Origin: UMGS1851 sp900555605
GTDB lineage: Bacteria > Bacillota > Clostridia > UBA1212 > UBA1255
Assembly (NCBI GenBank): GCA_902472555.1
Contig: CABROF010000044.1
Location: forward strand, 1-18,415
Length of the DNA: 18,415 nucleotides
Direction: 5' to 3'
The translations under genes and the position numbers were made by a program. Position 1 is the first letter of the stretch, and the number at the start of each line of letters is the position of its first letter. Positions 1-8,428 of this stretch are shown one piece after another. The notes under the pieces are model-generated. The model did no database searches, had not been told where the DNA came from, and saw only the letters and a list, made by a program, of their open reading frames with translations.

Positions 1-1
1 G

Positions 2-163
2 CAGGCGCTGATTGAAGCCCGCGGCGGAAAATGCGCAGGCAGCGTTTCGTCTAAGACCACTTATGTGCTGGCGGGAGAAGAGGCCGGAAGTAAGCTCGAA
101 AAGGCAAATAAACTGGGGATTCCGGTGATCAGTGAAGCAGCGCTGCTTCAGATGCTGGAATAA
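2..163 (+). CDS. ligA: NAD-dependent DNA ligase, C-terminal end (BRCT domain), partial
   Basis: The reading frame is open from the window edge and ends in TAA at 161-163, giving the last 53 residues of a protein. The segment reads as the second half of a BRCT domain: a GGKCAGSVSSKTTYVLAGE stretch, then SKLEKANKLGIPVISE and a short terminal helix. This pattern is typical of the C-terminus of bacterial LigA, which seals nicks in DNA during replication and repair using NAD+. The catalytic adenylation, OB-fold and zinc-finger parts lie outside the window and were not seen. Another BRCT protein is possible but less likely in bacteria. A strong terminator follows about 80 bases downstream. Confidence 0.85.
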   Translation, partial: QALIEARGGKCAGSVSSKTTYVLAGEEAGSKLEKANKLGIPVISEAALLQMLE

Positions 164-240
164 GACTGCGGCAGGGAGCGCGCGGCAGTGCATGAGGAAC
201 GTATTGCACCTGCGGTGCCTGTCTCTGCTTTTGATTTATC

Positions 241-300
241 ATGCAAACCGGCCGCAGGCGATCTGATGCCGCCCGCGGCCGGTTTGCATTGTTTTGTTGT
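241..300 (+). terminator. Intrinsic terminator after ligA
   Basis: A perfect 15-bp inverted repeat (241-255 pairs with 275-289, arm ATGCAAACCGGCCGC) has a 19-base loop and is followed by the T-rich run TTGTTTTGTTGTTT. This is a textbook Rho-independent terminator for the plus strand. It lies between converging ligA and glnS. Read on the minus strand the hairpin has no T-tract, so ending the glnS message there would be less efficient. Confidence 0.85.
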
Positions 301-309
301 TTGATCGTT

Positions 310-1983
310 TTATTTCTGTTTTTTGCCCCAGCTGTCTTTTAGTGAGACGGTTCTGTTAAATACCGGCTTTTCCGGGGTATGACTGTCATCCGCGCTGAAG
401 AATCCGTGCCGCAGAAATTGAAAATGTGCATTTTTGCTGCAGTTTGCAAGATAAGGCTCCACCACTGCGCTGCCGCAGATTGTCAGAGAGTTGGGGTTGA
501 GACGATCCTTCAGCTCGCTGCCGTCCGAATCGTCCATGGGGTCCGGCGTTTGGAACAGCTGTTCATACAGGCGGATTTCGGCAGGAACCGCATCATGGGC
601 AGAAACCCAATGTATGGTGCCCTTTACCTTCCGCTCAGCCAGCCAGCCGCCCCGGGAGGCCGGATCATAGGTGCAGTGCACAACGGTTACATTTCCGTCC
701 TCGTCTGTTTCAAAGGAGGTACAGCGAACATAATAAGCGTATTTTAAACGAACCTCATTGCCGGGGAATAATCTGAAATATCCTTTCGGCGGATCGGCTG
801 TAAAATCCGAACGTTCAATATAAAGCTCTTTTGAAAAATAGACCTTGCGGCTGCCCATTTCTTCGTTTTCCGGATTGACTTCCGCCTCGAATTCTTCTGT
901 CAGACCTTCTTCGTAATTATCAATTACCAATTTGATCGGATCAAGCACTGCCATGCCCCTGGGCGCAATTTTATTCAGATCCTCCCGGACACAATATTCC
1001 AGCAAGGAATAGTCCACGGTGCTGTTGCTGGTGGAGACCCCGATGGTATCAATGAAATTCCGGATGGACGCCGGCGTATAGCCGCGGCGCCGGAGACCGC
1101 ATAATGTCGGCATCCGAGGATCGTCCCAGCCGGATACGATTCCTGTTTCTACCATCTGGCGCAGATACCGCTTGCTCATCATCGTATATGTCAGATTCAG
1201 CCTGGCAAATTCCGTCTGGCAGGGAGTCGGGTCAAAGGGGCCGCAGTGGGTTACAACCCAGTCGTAGAGCGGGCGGTGATCCTTAAATTCTATACTGCAG
1301 AGAGAATGTGTAATGCCTTCAAAAGCATCCTCCAGGGGATGGGCAAAATCATACATCGGATAGATGCACCATGTGTTTCCGGTTTGATGATGCGCTGTAT
1401 GCAGAATTCGATAAATTACGGGATCCCGCATATTCATATTCGGCGAGGCCATATCAATCTTTGCACGGAGCACGCGACTGCCGTCTTCAAATTCGCCGGC
1501 TTTCATACGGCTGAACAGCGCTAAATTTTCTGCAACAGAGCGGTTGCGGTAAGGGCTGTCCTTGCCGGGCTCCGTCAGGGTGCCGCGGTATTCGCGAATC
1601 TGATCGGCATTTAAATCACAGACATAGGCCAGTCCCTTTTGTATTAATTTTACTGCGCAGTCATACATTTGCGGAAAAAATTCAGAAGCGTAGCGAACCG
1701 GCTCCTGCCAGTCATAGCCCAGCCAATGGATATCCTCTTTAATGGCATCTACGTATTCCGTATCCTCCTTGACCGGATTGGTGTCGTCAAAACGAAGGTT
1801 ACACCAGCCTTGGTAACGGAGCGCAGTGCCGAAATCCACACACAGCGCTTTGGCGTGCCCGATATGAAGATAGCCGTTCGGCTCCGGGGGGAACCGGGTA
1901 TGCACCGTTTTTCCGAAATATCTGCCGCCTTCTTTTAAATGCTCGTCGATCATATCATAAATAAAATTACTGCTGCTTTCCAT
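310..1983 (-). CDS. glnS: Glutaminyl-tRNA synthetase
   Basis: GlnRS charges tRNA-Gln directly with glutamine in the cytoplasm (class I synthetase). The 557-residue product is close to the usual length of about 550. The class I signature is PPEPNGYLHIGHAK (HIGH at residues 40-43) and the KMSKS-type loop is MMSKR (269-272). The stretches RFDDTNPVKED and GWDDPRMPT, and the RGYTPASIR segment, separate GlnRS from GluRS. The start at 1981-1983 was preferred to an in-frame codon 35 residues upstream because it has a GAAAGGG-type ribosome binding site and the protein then begins as family members do. It follows gltX by 114 bases and is probably co-transcribed with it. It ends facing ligA. Confidence 0.96.
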   Translation of the reverse strand: MESSSNFIYDMIDEHLKEGGRYFGKTVHTRFPPEPNGYLHIGHAKALCVDFGTALRYQGWCNLRFDDTNPVKEDTEYVDAIKEDIHWLGYDWQEPVRYASEFFPQMYDCAVKLIQKGLAYVCDLNADQIREYRGTLTEPGKDSPYRNRSVAENLALFSRMKAGEFEDGSRVLRAKIDMASPNMNMRDPVIYRILHTAHHQTGNTWCIYPMYDFAHPLEDAFEGITHSLCSIEFKDHRPLYDWVVTHCGPFDPTPCQTEFARLNLTYTMMSKRYLRQMVETGIVSGWDDPRMPTLCGLRRRGYTPASIRNFIDTIGVSTSNSTVDYSLLEYCVREDLNKIAPRGMAVLDPIKLVIDNYEEGLTEEFEAEVNPENEEMGSRKVYFSKELYIERSDFTADPPKGYFRLFPGNEVRLKYAYYVRCTSFETDEDGNVTVVHCTYDPASRGGWLAERKVKGTIHWVSAHDAVPAEIRLYEQLFQTPDPMDDSDGSELKDRLNPNSLTICGSAVVEPYLANCSKNAHFQFLRHGFFSADDSHTPEKPVFNRTVSLKDSWGKKQK

Positions 1984-2097
1984 CTGTTTTTCCCTTTCTT
2001 CCGCAAAATAATTTATCCTGCTGCCATATGATTCTGCTGCTTCTGCACGGGCAGTCCGGCCTGCTGAACAACAGATCCGATCAACCAAATCAGAATT

Positions 2098-3564
2098 TTA
2101 GCAAGAAGCCGTAAGCTTACTGATTCCAATGTCGATTCTGCGGAGCGTTTCAGCTTCTCCGAGAATTTCAGCCAGTTCCGTGGCACCGCCGGGACTGACA
2201 TCCCTGCCGCTCAGCGCAGTGCGGATTGGCCATAGGATCTGGCTGTTTTTTGCACCCACCGAAGCCGCAAAGCCGCAAAGCGCTTCATATAACGAGGAAG
2301 AGACCCAATTTAAATCCGCCCCTGTTAAATATTCCCGTACTTTGCCGAGATATTCCAGCGCGTTTTTTGTGTCGGTTTTCATTTTTTTATGACAATATAA
2401 AGAAATATCATATTCGGGAAGCGCTCTGAAAAAATCTACTTTATCAGGAATTTCACTGAGAACCTCGGTTCGCGGCTGGATGATGGCGGCGATTTTCGCA
2501 AAATCATACGGACTGTCCGGGCCCAATGCCTGCTGCAGCCACGGCCGGGAAAGCTGTGCAAAAACAGCGGGGGAAAGACGCCGGATATATTCGCCGTTCA
2601 TCCATTTTAACTTTTCAATATCAAAAATCGCCGGAGATTTGCTGATGCCGTCGATGGTAAAAATTTTTTCCATCTGCGCTAAGGTGAAAAATTCTTCGCT
2701 GCCGCCGGGACTCCATCCCAGCAGCGCAATATAATTCAGGATTGCTTCGGGCAGATAGCCCTTTGCCGTCAGATCCTGAAAGGAAGCATCCCCGTTGCGC
2801 TTGGATAATTTATTATGCGCATCCTTCATAACGGGCGGAAGGTGAATATAGGTCGGAATTTCCCAGCCGAAGGCTTCATACAGCTGATTGTATTTCGGGG
2901 TGGAGGAAAGGTACTCGTTGCCGCGCACGACGTGTGTAATTTTCATCAGATGGTCATCTACTACATTGGCAAAATTATAGGTGGGCAGGCCGTCTGACTT
3001 TAACAGCACCTGATCGTCAAGCGTTTTGTTTTCTACCGTAATTTCTCCGTAAACCGCATCCGTAAAGGTCGTACTTCCTTCTGTCGGCGCTTTTTGCCGA
3101 ATGACGTATGGAATGCCGGCAGCTAAATTGGCCTGCACCTCTTTGGCGGAAAGATTCCGGCAATGCCGGTCATAGTTCAAGGCGGCACCGAGCTGCTGGC
3201 TGCCGGATTTTAAAGATTCCAGACGTTCTTTCGTACAAAAGCAGTAATATGCGTGGCCGGAAGCCACGAGCATGAGGGCATACTGCTTATAGATGGAGCG
3301 CCGCTGGCTTTGAATATACGGGCCGTAAGCGCCGCCCACGCCCGGTCCCTCATCGAACGTAATACCAGTCGTTTTCAGCGTGTCGAAGACAACGTCCATA
3401 GCGCCCTCTACATATCGTTCCTGATCCGTATCTTCAATTCTTAAAATAAACTGTCCCTCGTTTGCGCGTGCAATTAAATATTCATACAGCGCCGTCCGCA
3501 AATTTCCGATATGCATAAAGCCCGTAGGACTGGGTGCAAATCTGGTTCTTACGGTTTGCTCCAT
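2098..3564 (-). CDS. gltX: Glutamyl-tRNA synthetase
   Basis: GluRS charges tRNA-Glu with glutamate, feeding both translation and, in many bacteria, tetrapyrrole synthesis. The 488-residue product begins with the class I RFAPSPTGFMHIGN motif (HIGH equivalent at residues 18-21) and carries KLSKRNGD (252-256) as the KMSKS loop. The C-terminal third is helical, as in the anticodon-binding domain of bacterial GltX. A zinc-type CxC (108 and 110) and a third Cys (135) are present, but the position where zinc-binding GluRS has His two residues later is Asn, so zinc binding is doubtful. An AAAGGA ribosome binding site precedes the ATG. It is the first gene of the gltX-glnS unit. Confidence 0.97.
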   Translation of the reverse strand: MEQTVRTRFAPSPTGFMHIGNLRTALYEYLIARANEGQFILRIEDTDQERYVEGAMDVVFDTLKTTGITFDEGPGVGGAYGPYIQSQRRSIYKQYALMLVASGHAYYCFCTKERLESLKSGSQQLGAALNYDRHCRNLSAKEVQANLAAGIPYVIRQKAPTEGSTTFTDAVYGEITVENKTLDDQVLLKSDGLPTYNFANVVDDHLMKITHVVRGNEYLSSTPKYNQLYEAFGWEIPTYIHLPPVMKDAHNKLSKRNGDASFQDLTAKGYLPEAILNYIALLGWSPGGSEEFFTLAQMEKIFTIDGISKSPAIFDIEKLKWMNGEYIRRLSPAVFAQLSRPWLQQALGPDSPYDFAKIAAIIQPRTEVLSEIPDKVDFFRALPEYDISLYCHKKMKTDTKNALEYLGKVREYLTGADLNWVSSSLYEALCGFAASVGAKNSQILWPIRTALSGRDVSPGGATELAEILGEAETLRRIDIGISKLTASC

Positions 3565-3618
3565 GGCTGCTCAATCCTTTCTTCTGAATACGTGAAAAAT
3601 GCCTCACGTTATCTTTAT

Positions 3619-3647
3619 ATACTACTGCCCGCGCTGCAAGAAGTCAA
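3619..3647 (-). promoter_or_regulatory. Promoter for gltX-glnS
   Basis: On the minus strand TTGACT (3642-3647) is followed by a 17-base spacer and TAGTAT (3619-3624), then an A/T-rich discriminator. It lies about 55 bases before the gltX start. The -35 matches sigma-A consensus at 5 of 6 bases and the -10 at 4 of 6. No T-box or riboswitch leader fits in the short untranslated region. Confidence 0.65.
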
Positions 3648-3758
3648 CCGAAAAAACAGCGGACGGACGGGTTGCTTCGGATTTTCAGCCGCCGCCGGAA
3701 AGAAATTCTGCATTGTGCCGTACTCCGGACAGAAAAGGGAATATGCTTTCTGTGCCGT

Positions 3759-5759
3759 TTATTTTACAATTCGGTAATATGCTTTTGCCGTTAGGCTGTA
3801 TACAATGGCATAAATAAGTGCAAAAAGGAGAATCGTGACGAACGTACAGATCAGAAACAGGCCGGTATTGGTCAGACCGAACAGCAGCAGCAGTTTGGTA
3901 ATGACCTGGAATGCAAATGCAATATGAATGACTGCCATAAGCAGCGGCAGGAAGAATACCATCAGAATCTGACTGCGGATTCCCCGCTTGATTTCTTGCT
4001 TATCCATCCCTACCTGCTGCATGATCTCATAGCGCCGCTTATCCTCGTAGCCCTCGGAGATTTGTTTATAGTAGATGATCAATACGGTAGCCATCAGGAA
4101 GAGAAGCCCTAAAAAGAGTCCCAGGAAAAAGAAGCCGCCGTACAGGGAGGTGGAGCTTTCTCTTGCTGCGTAGATTGTTTCCGCACGGGCTCCGTTTTCC
4201 TCAAAACGCTGCGGAATAAGCTCTTGCAATGTTTCGGCAAATGCTTTGATCCTGTGGGAAGGTCCGGTCAGATCAAATCCGATGTAAAGCCGCATTCTGT
4301 CCAGCGGCGCAATGGCATCCGTGATTTCCAGAAAAAGCTGTCCGATGACGGCAGAATCCTGCACCACCAGATAATAGGTATCCACAGGCAAAGTGTCTGT
4401 AATCCCTTCTGTCGGAAAGGTGTGCAGGCGCTGCCGAATGCGGTATGTCAGGTCTCCGATGGCAAGTGTATTGCCGGAAATCGCATTTTTAGCGGCATAG
4501 AGCAAAACTTCATCTTTTGCAAGCTGTACGGCCGGTTCCTGCTGTCCGTTTGCCTGCTGCAGCCGATTGTACTCAGCTTCCGAGATCACATACGGCTGAC
4601 GGACATCCGTATCGCTATAGTCACCGGCGAATCGGCCGGAGAGCTGATTTCCCCGTTGGAGTACCGTAAACGTCATATATTCATAATAGATTTCATTCTG
4701 AAGGGAAACGGAATAGGTTTTTGCTGTATCCTCGGCATACTGAAGCATGATCTGAGGATCTGTTTCCTGTGTGCTTCCGCTGAAAATGCGGATATCCCGC
4801 GGGTATTTTATCCGCAGCATCTCTTCTCGGCCGATATAAAGGGAGACTGTGGTGGAAAGCACCACCAATACGGCCGTACTGAGAATACAAATGTTTGCCA
4901 GGCCCGCGGCATTGCGCTTCATGCGGTGGATCATACCGGAAACCGCGGTGAAATGTTTTGTCTGATAATAAAATTTTTTGCTGCGGCGCAGAAGCTTCAG
5001 AATTGCAATGCTGCCTGCTGTAAACAGCGCGTACGTGCCGATCATCACCAGTATTACAGCCACAAAAAACAGCGCCATGGCGGTAATGGGTGAATCCACC
5101 CACAGCGCGATAAAATAGCCACCGCCCAATGCCGCGATACCGATTATTGTAAGCAGCCATTTTGTTTTTGGTTCCTTTTCACCGGTTTGGTCGCTTTTCA
5201 GCAGCGCAATAGGATTGGAAAGCCGGATGTGTATTAGATTAAAAAACAGCGCCGCCAAGAAGATTGCAGAGAAAAGTACTGCAGTTACGATCAGGGAGGG
5301 GACTGCGGCAGAAAATGTCAGCGGCACTGAAACGTTTACCAGCTTTATCAGAAGCAGATACATCAGTCTGTTCAGGATTATTCCGCCGATCAGACCTACG
5401 GTCAGGCAAATGAGGGCAATAAAGATGGTCTCGAAAAAGAGCACCCTGGCGATATGACGTTTTTCCATACCCAGAATGTTGTAAAGTCCCAGCTCCTTCC
5501 GGCGTCGTTTCATGAGAAAGCTATTGGTATAAAAAAGAAAAATAGCAGAAAAAAATCCGATTACGACAGAACCGAAGGATAGCATGACCTCCAGGGACTG
5601 GCCGCCGCGCATCTTGCTTAGACCGTCATTTTCGGAAATAGTATGCATAATATAAAACATCATGATCGTACCGATGCCGGTCAGCATATAGGGGACATAA
5701 GCTTTTGCGTTTTTTCGAATATTGGAAAGCGCCAGCTTTGCATAGAATCGATTATTCAA
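3759..5759 (-). CDS. BceB-type ABC transporter permease (antimicrobial peptide sensing/detoxification)
   Basis: This is the membrane subunit of a Bce-type transporter. In this family it recognises peptide antibiotics such as bacitracin and signals their presence to the partner kinase. With the start chosen here the product has 666 residues, the usual length. About ten hydrophobic segments can be seen: seven in the first ~310 residues, then a hydrophilic extracellular domain of about 230 residues, then three more. That layout is diagnostic of BceB. An in-frame GTG at 5766-5768 lies inside the Shine-Dalgarno GGAGG, so the TTG at 5757-5759, eight bases after GGAGG, is the more likely start. It overlaps the end of the ATPase gene by 8 bases, implying translational coupling. 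The substrate cannot be read from sequence. Confidence 0.9.
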   Translation of the reverse strand: MNNRFYAKLALSNIRKNAKAYVPYMLTGIGTIMMFYIMHTISENDGLSKMRGGQSLEVMLSFGSVVIGFFSAIFLFYTNSFLMKRRRKELGLYNILGMEKRHIARVLFFETIFIALICLTVGLIGGIILNRLMYLLLIKLVNVSVPLTFSAAVPSLIVTAVLFSAIFLAALFFNLIHIRLSNPIALLKSDQTGEKEPKTKWLLTIIGIAALGGGYFIALWVDSPITAMALFFVAVILVMIGTYALFTAGSIAILKLLRRSKKFYYQTKHFTAVSGMIHRMKRNAAGLANICILSTAVLVVLSTTVSLYIGREEMLRIKYPRDIRIFSGSTQETDPQIMLQYAEDTAKTYSVSLQNEIYYEYMTFTVLQRGNQLSGRFAGDYSDTDVRQPYVISEAEYNRLQQANGQQEPAVQLAKDEVLLYAAKNAISGNTLAIGDLTYRIRQRLHTFPTEGITDTLPVDTYYLVVQDSAVIGQLFLEITDAIAPLDRMRLYIGFDLTGPSHRIKAFAETLQELIPQRFEENGARAETIYAARESSTSLYGGFFFLGLFLGLLFLMATVLIIYYKQISEGYEDKRRYEIMQQVGMDKQEIKRGIRSQILMVFFLPLLMAVIHIAFAFQVITKLLLLFGLTNTGLFLICTFVTILLFALIYAIVYSLTAKAYYRIVK

Positions 5760-6519
5760 GACGCCCACCTCCGGTTGTCAGTACGGTCAGGGTGTCGGAG
5801 ATCTTCTGATACATCTGCTCATTTGTCTGGGCGGCTTTGTACAGCTGATGAAAGACCTCTCCGTCTTTAATGAACAGCACGCGGCCGGCATGACTGGCGG
5901 CTTTTACGCTGTGCGTTACCATCAGAATCGTCTGCCCCTCCCGGTTGATTTCGGAGAACAAATGCAAAAGATGATCAGTGGCCTTGGAATCCAGCGCGCC
6001 GGTAGGCTCATCGGCCAGCACCAGCAGGGGATTGGTGATGAGGGCGCGGGCCACTGCGGCGCGCTGTTTCTGGCCGCCGGAGACTTCATATGGGTATTTT
6101 TGCAGAATATCAGTGATTTCCAATTTTTCTGCAATGGGCTTAAGCCGTTTTTCCATCTCCGGGTACTCTTTACCGGAAAGCACGAGCGGCAGGAAAATGT
6201 TATCCTGCAGGGAGAAGGTGTCCAATAGGTTGAAATCCTGGAATACAAAGCCGAGATTATTTCTGCGGAATGCGGCAAGCTCCTTTTCCCGAATTGTGAC
6301 GATACTTTTTCCATTCAGCAAAACCTGTCCGCTGGTAGGCTTATCAAGAGAAGCGATGATGTTGAGCAGCGTGGTCTTGCCTGAGCCGGATTCTCCCATG
6401 ATCGCCACATATTCTCCTTTTTCTACGGAAAAGTTGACATTACGCAGAGCCTGTACCTGATTTCCGCCGAATCGCGTTGTGTAGATTTTTTTCAGATGAT
6501 TCACTTCCAAAAGCGTCAT
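5752..6519 (-). CDS. BceA-type ABC transporter ATP-binding protein
   Basis: This cytoplasmic ATPase powers the adjacent permease. The 255-residue product has every ABC landmark: Walker A GESGSGKT (42-49), Q-loop FVFQDFNLL (Gln94), signature VSGGQKQR (from 146), Walker B LLVLADEPTGALD (from 165) and the H-loop His203. The sequence type is that of the MacB/LolD/BceA group. The ATG at 6517-6519 was chosen because AAAGGAG lies just before it; an open frame 20 codons further upstream lacks conservation-like sequence. Its 3' end carries the ribosome binding site of the permease gene. It has its own candidate promoter, and the 109-base gap after the kinase gene suggests separate, inducible transcription. 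Confidence 0.93.
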   Translation of the reverse strand: MTLLEVNHLKKIYTTRFGGNQVQALRNVNFSVEKGEYVAIMGESGSGKTTLLNIIASLDKPTSGQVLLNGKSIVTIREKELAAFRRNNLGFVFQDFNLLDTFSLQDNIFLPLVLSGKEYPEMEKRLKPIAEKLEITDILQKYPYEVSGGQKQRAAVARALITNPLLVLADEPTGALDSKATDHLLHLFSEINREGQTILMVTHSVKAASHAGRVLFIKDGEVFHQLYKAAQTNEQMYQKISDTLTVLTTGGGRLE

Positions 6520-6548
6520 ACGCTCCACTCCTTTCGTTTTACCGGCAC

Positions 6549-6617
6549 AGTATAGCAGCAGCGGCGATCCGGCCGCCATTGTTTTAGCTTACATTTTACG
6601 TATGAATCTTACATTTT
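6549..6617 (-). promoter_or_regulatory. Candidate response-regulator-activated promoter of the ABC genes
   Basis: On the minus strand there is an extended -10 box TGCTATACT (TATACT at 6549-6554) with no recognisable -35 at the right distance. Upstream lie two exact 10-bp direct repeats, AAAATGTAAG, at 6588-6597 and 6608-6617, exactly 20 bp apart (two helical turns on the same face). They centre near -50 and -70 relative to the expected start. A good -10, a missing -35 and tandem upstream repeats are what an OmpR-family activator promoter looks like. The TGTAA core also matches the half-site known for BceR-like regulators. Confidence 0.6.
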
Positions 6618-6628
6618 TGAAAGCTTGC

Positions 6629-7642
6629 TTATTCGAAGTCGGTGTGTGGGGCGGATAAAAGATTGACGGAAATCTTGGTACCCCTTCCGGGGGCGGAGGT
6701 GATGGTGATCTCATGGGATAGTTTTGTCAAAATACGCTTACAGAGGTAAAGTCCGATACCTGTAGACTTTTTATCCATTCTGCCGTTAAAGCCCGTATAG
6801 CCTTTCTCAAAGACACGGGGGAGATCCTCGGCCCGTATGCCGATTCCCGTATCTTCTATAACCAGCGTCCGCTCAGCGTTTGCGTCCATATAAATAGAGA
6901 TGGTTCCGTCCTTTGTATATTTTACCGCATTGGAAAGAATCTGCTCGATCACGAATACAAGCCATTTTTCATCGGTAATCACACTGCAATCCGGTTCCCG
7001 GAAATGCAGCGTGATGCGGCTGCGCAGGAAGAAAACGGAATACTTGCGCAGCGCCTGCTTGATGATTTCATTCAGCGGATACGCACGCAGCACAAGATCT
7101 GAGGAGGGACTTTCCAGACGCAGGTACTGCAGTACCATCTCCACATATTGTTCGATCCGGAACAGCTCCATGCCAAGGGCCTGATTCTGCGGCGTATCAT
7201 CTGCCTGCAGCAAAAGGCGCATGGCAGCAATGGGGGTTTTGATCTGATGCGCCCACAGCGTATAATAATCAATTGTCTCTGTCCGCCGCAGATCCGCTTC
7301 AGAATGCATCTCTGCCATGGCTTCAAATAATACGGAAAGCAGCTGCTGATAGTCCTGTTCCAAAAGTCCCTGCGGTTCGGGCAGACCGTCCAGGCCGCAT
7401 GAAATCCGACATGCCAAATCCCGGAGCTGACGGTGGCGCTTCAACGTATGCAGTATGTCATAAAGCATAAAAATAAAACAGGCGCACAATGACAGCAGCG
7501 CCGCGTACAGAACGGCGGCAAGCGGCAGACCGTATAAATAAAAGACAATTCCGAAGGCAAGAACTGTCAGACCTGCCGCGCAGATGATGCGGATATGCGA
7601 TTTGAGATAGACGGCTGCGAACCGGCCGAACATTTTAAGCAT
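6629..7642 (-). CDS. BceS-type intramembrane-sensing histidine kinase
   Basis: This is the sensor kinase of the Bce module. The 337-residue product has two N-terminal membrane helices (about 17-37 and 41-62) with almost no extracellular loop, the hallmark of kinases that take their input from the partner transporter rather than from a ligand. The phosphoacceptor box is WAHQIKTPIAAM (His132). The catalytic domain shows an N-box EQILSNAVKYT, DTGIGI, and a GIGLYL G2 box near the C-terminus. It begins three bases after the stop of the regulator gene, with GGAGTG as ribosome binding site, so the two are translated together. It would autophosphorylate and pass the phosphate to the regulator encoded just upstream. 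Confidence 0.93.
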   Translation of the reverse strand: MLKMFGRFAAVYLKSHIRIICAAGLTVLAFGIVFYLYGLPLAAVLYAALLSLCACFIFMLYDILHTLKRHRQLRDLACRISCGLDGLPEPQGLLEQDYQQLLSVLFEAMAEMHSEADLRRTETIDYYTLWAHQIKTPIAAMRLLLQADDTPQNQALGMELFRIEQYVEMVLQYLRLESPSSDLVLRAYPLNEIIKQALRKYSVFFLRSRITLHFREPDCSVITDEKWLVFVIEQILSNAVKYTKDGTISIYMDANAERTLVIEDTGIGIRAEDLPRVFEKGYTGFNGRMDKKSTGIGLYLCKRILTKLSHEITITSAPGRGTKISVNLLSAPHTDFE

Positions 7643-7645
7643 AGA

Positions 7646-8341
7646 TCATTGCACTCCTCTGTTTTCGCCGCTGGCAGCCAAATAGCCAAAGCCCTTTTTG
7701 GTCTGGATCCACCCGCGGAGTCCTGCCTCCTCCAGCTTCCTGCGCAGCCGCGTGACGTTGACGGTCAGCGTGTTGTCATCTACAAAGCTGTCGCTTTCCC
7801 AAAGACGCGTCATCAGCGCCTCCCTGGACACGGCTTTCCCGGCATTTTCCAGAAGCAGCTGCAGAATTCTGAATTCATTTTTTGTAAGATCAATCTTCAA
7901 GTGTCCATACGTCAGCGTTGCATCGTTCAGGTTCAGAATTGCACCGCCGTATTCCAGCACATTCATTTGTCCCTGAAAAGAATACGTCCTGCGCAGAAGT
8001 GCTTGTATTTTTGCCGTCAGGACAGTGGTGTCAAAGGGCTTTGCAACAAAATCGTCGCCGCCCATATTGATGGCCATGACGATGTTCATATTGTCGTCTG
8101 CTGAAGAAATAAATATAATCGGTACTTTAGAGCATTTGCGAATCTCCGTGCACCAGTAATAGCCATTGTATGCGGGCAGCGAGATATCGAGCAGGATCAG
8201 GTGCGGATCAAATGCGAGAAACTGCTCTGTCACGGCCATAAAATCCGTAACGCAGCACGCTTCATAATTCCATCTGCGCAGCTGCTCGGATAGCTGCTCT
8301 GCAATCACCGTATCGTCTTCAATAATCAATATTTTATACAC
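7646..8341 (-). CDS. BceR-type OmpR-family response regulator
   Basis: This 231-residue DNA-binding regulator is the partner of the adjacent kinase. The receiver domain begins KILIIEDD, carries the phosphoacceptor in LLDISLP (Asp52) and the conserved Lys in VAKPF (Lys101). The C-terminal half is an OmpR-type winged helix ending in TKKGFGYL. The start is taken as GTG at 8339-8341, seven bases after GGAGG at 8349-8353; an open frame extends 18 codons further, but that stretch overlaps the ribosome binding site and promoter and does not resemble a receiver. Its likely target is the repeat-bearing promoter before the ATPase gene. Confidence 0.93.
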   Translation of the reverse strand: MYKILIIEDDTVIAEQLSEQLRRWNYEACCVTDFMAVTEQFLAFDPHLILLDISLPAYNGYYWCTEIRKCSKVPIIFISSADDNMNIVMAINMGGDDFVAKPFDTTVLTAKIQALLRRTYSFQGQMNVLEYGGAILNLNDATLTYGHLKIDLTKNEFRILQLLLENAGKAVSREALMTRLWESDSFVDDNTLTVNVTRLRRKLEEAGLRGWIQTKKGFGYLAASGENRGVQ

Positions 8342-8365
8342 AGCAGATCCTCCCTGCACAATTGC

Positions 8366-8395
8366 TTCATAAATTATTGTACACCCTGCTGTCAA
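8366..8395 (-). promoter_or_regulatory. Promoter for the regulator-kinase genes
   Basis: On the minus strand a perfect TTGACA (8390-8395) is followed by an 18-base spacer and TATGAA (8366-8371). It ends about 25 bases before the GTG start. The -35 is consensus and the -10 matches at 4 of 6 bases, so it is a plausible constitutive promoter for the two-component genes. Confidence 0.5.
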
Positions 8396-8428
8396 CGCGT
8401 TTTTGGTATCCTGCCTGTATTCCGGCGA

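Noticed and set aside
2013..2201. A short minus-strand frame bridging the gltX-glnS gap
   Set aside because: It overlaps the gltX 3' end out of frame and has no ribosome binding site or recognisable sequence; the gap looks non-coding.
3591..3608. Small hairpin in the gltX leader as a T-box or attenuator
   Set aside because: The stem is only five base pairs and the leader is about 50 bases, far too short for a T-box; no terminator is present.
4224..5093. A 289-codon plus-strand open frame
   Set aside because: It lies entirely antisense to the permease gene, has no ribosome binding site and gives a Cys/His-rich low-plausibility protein; it is a shadow of the real gene.
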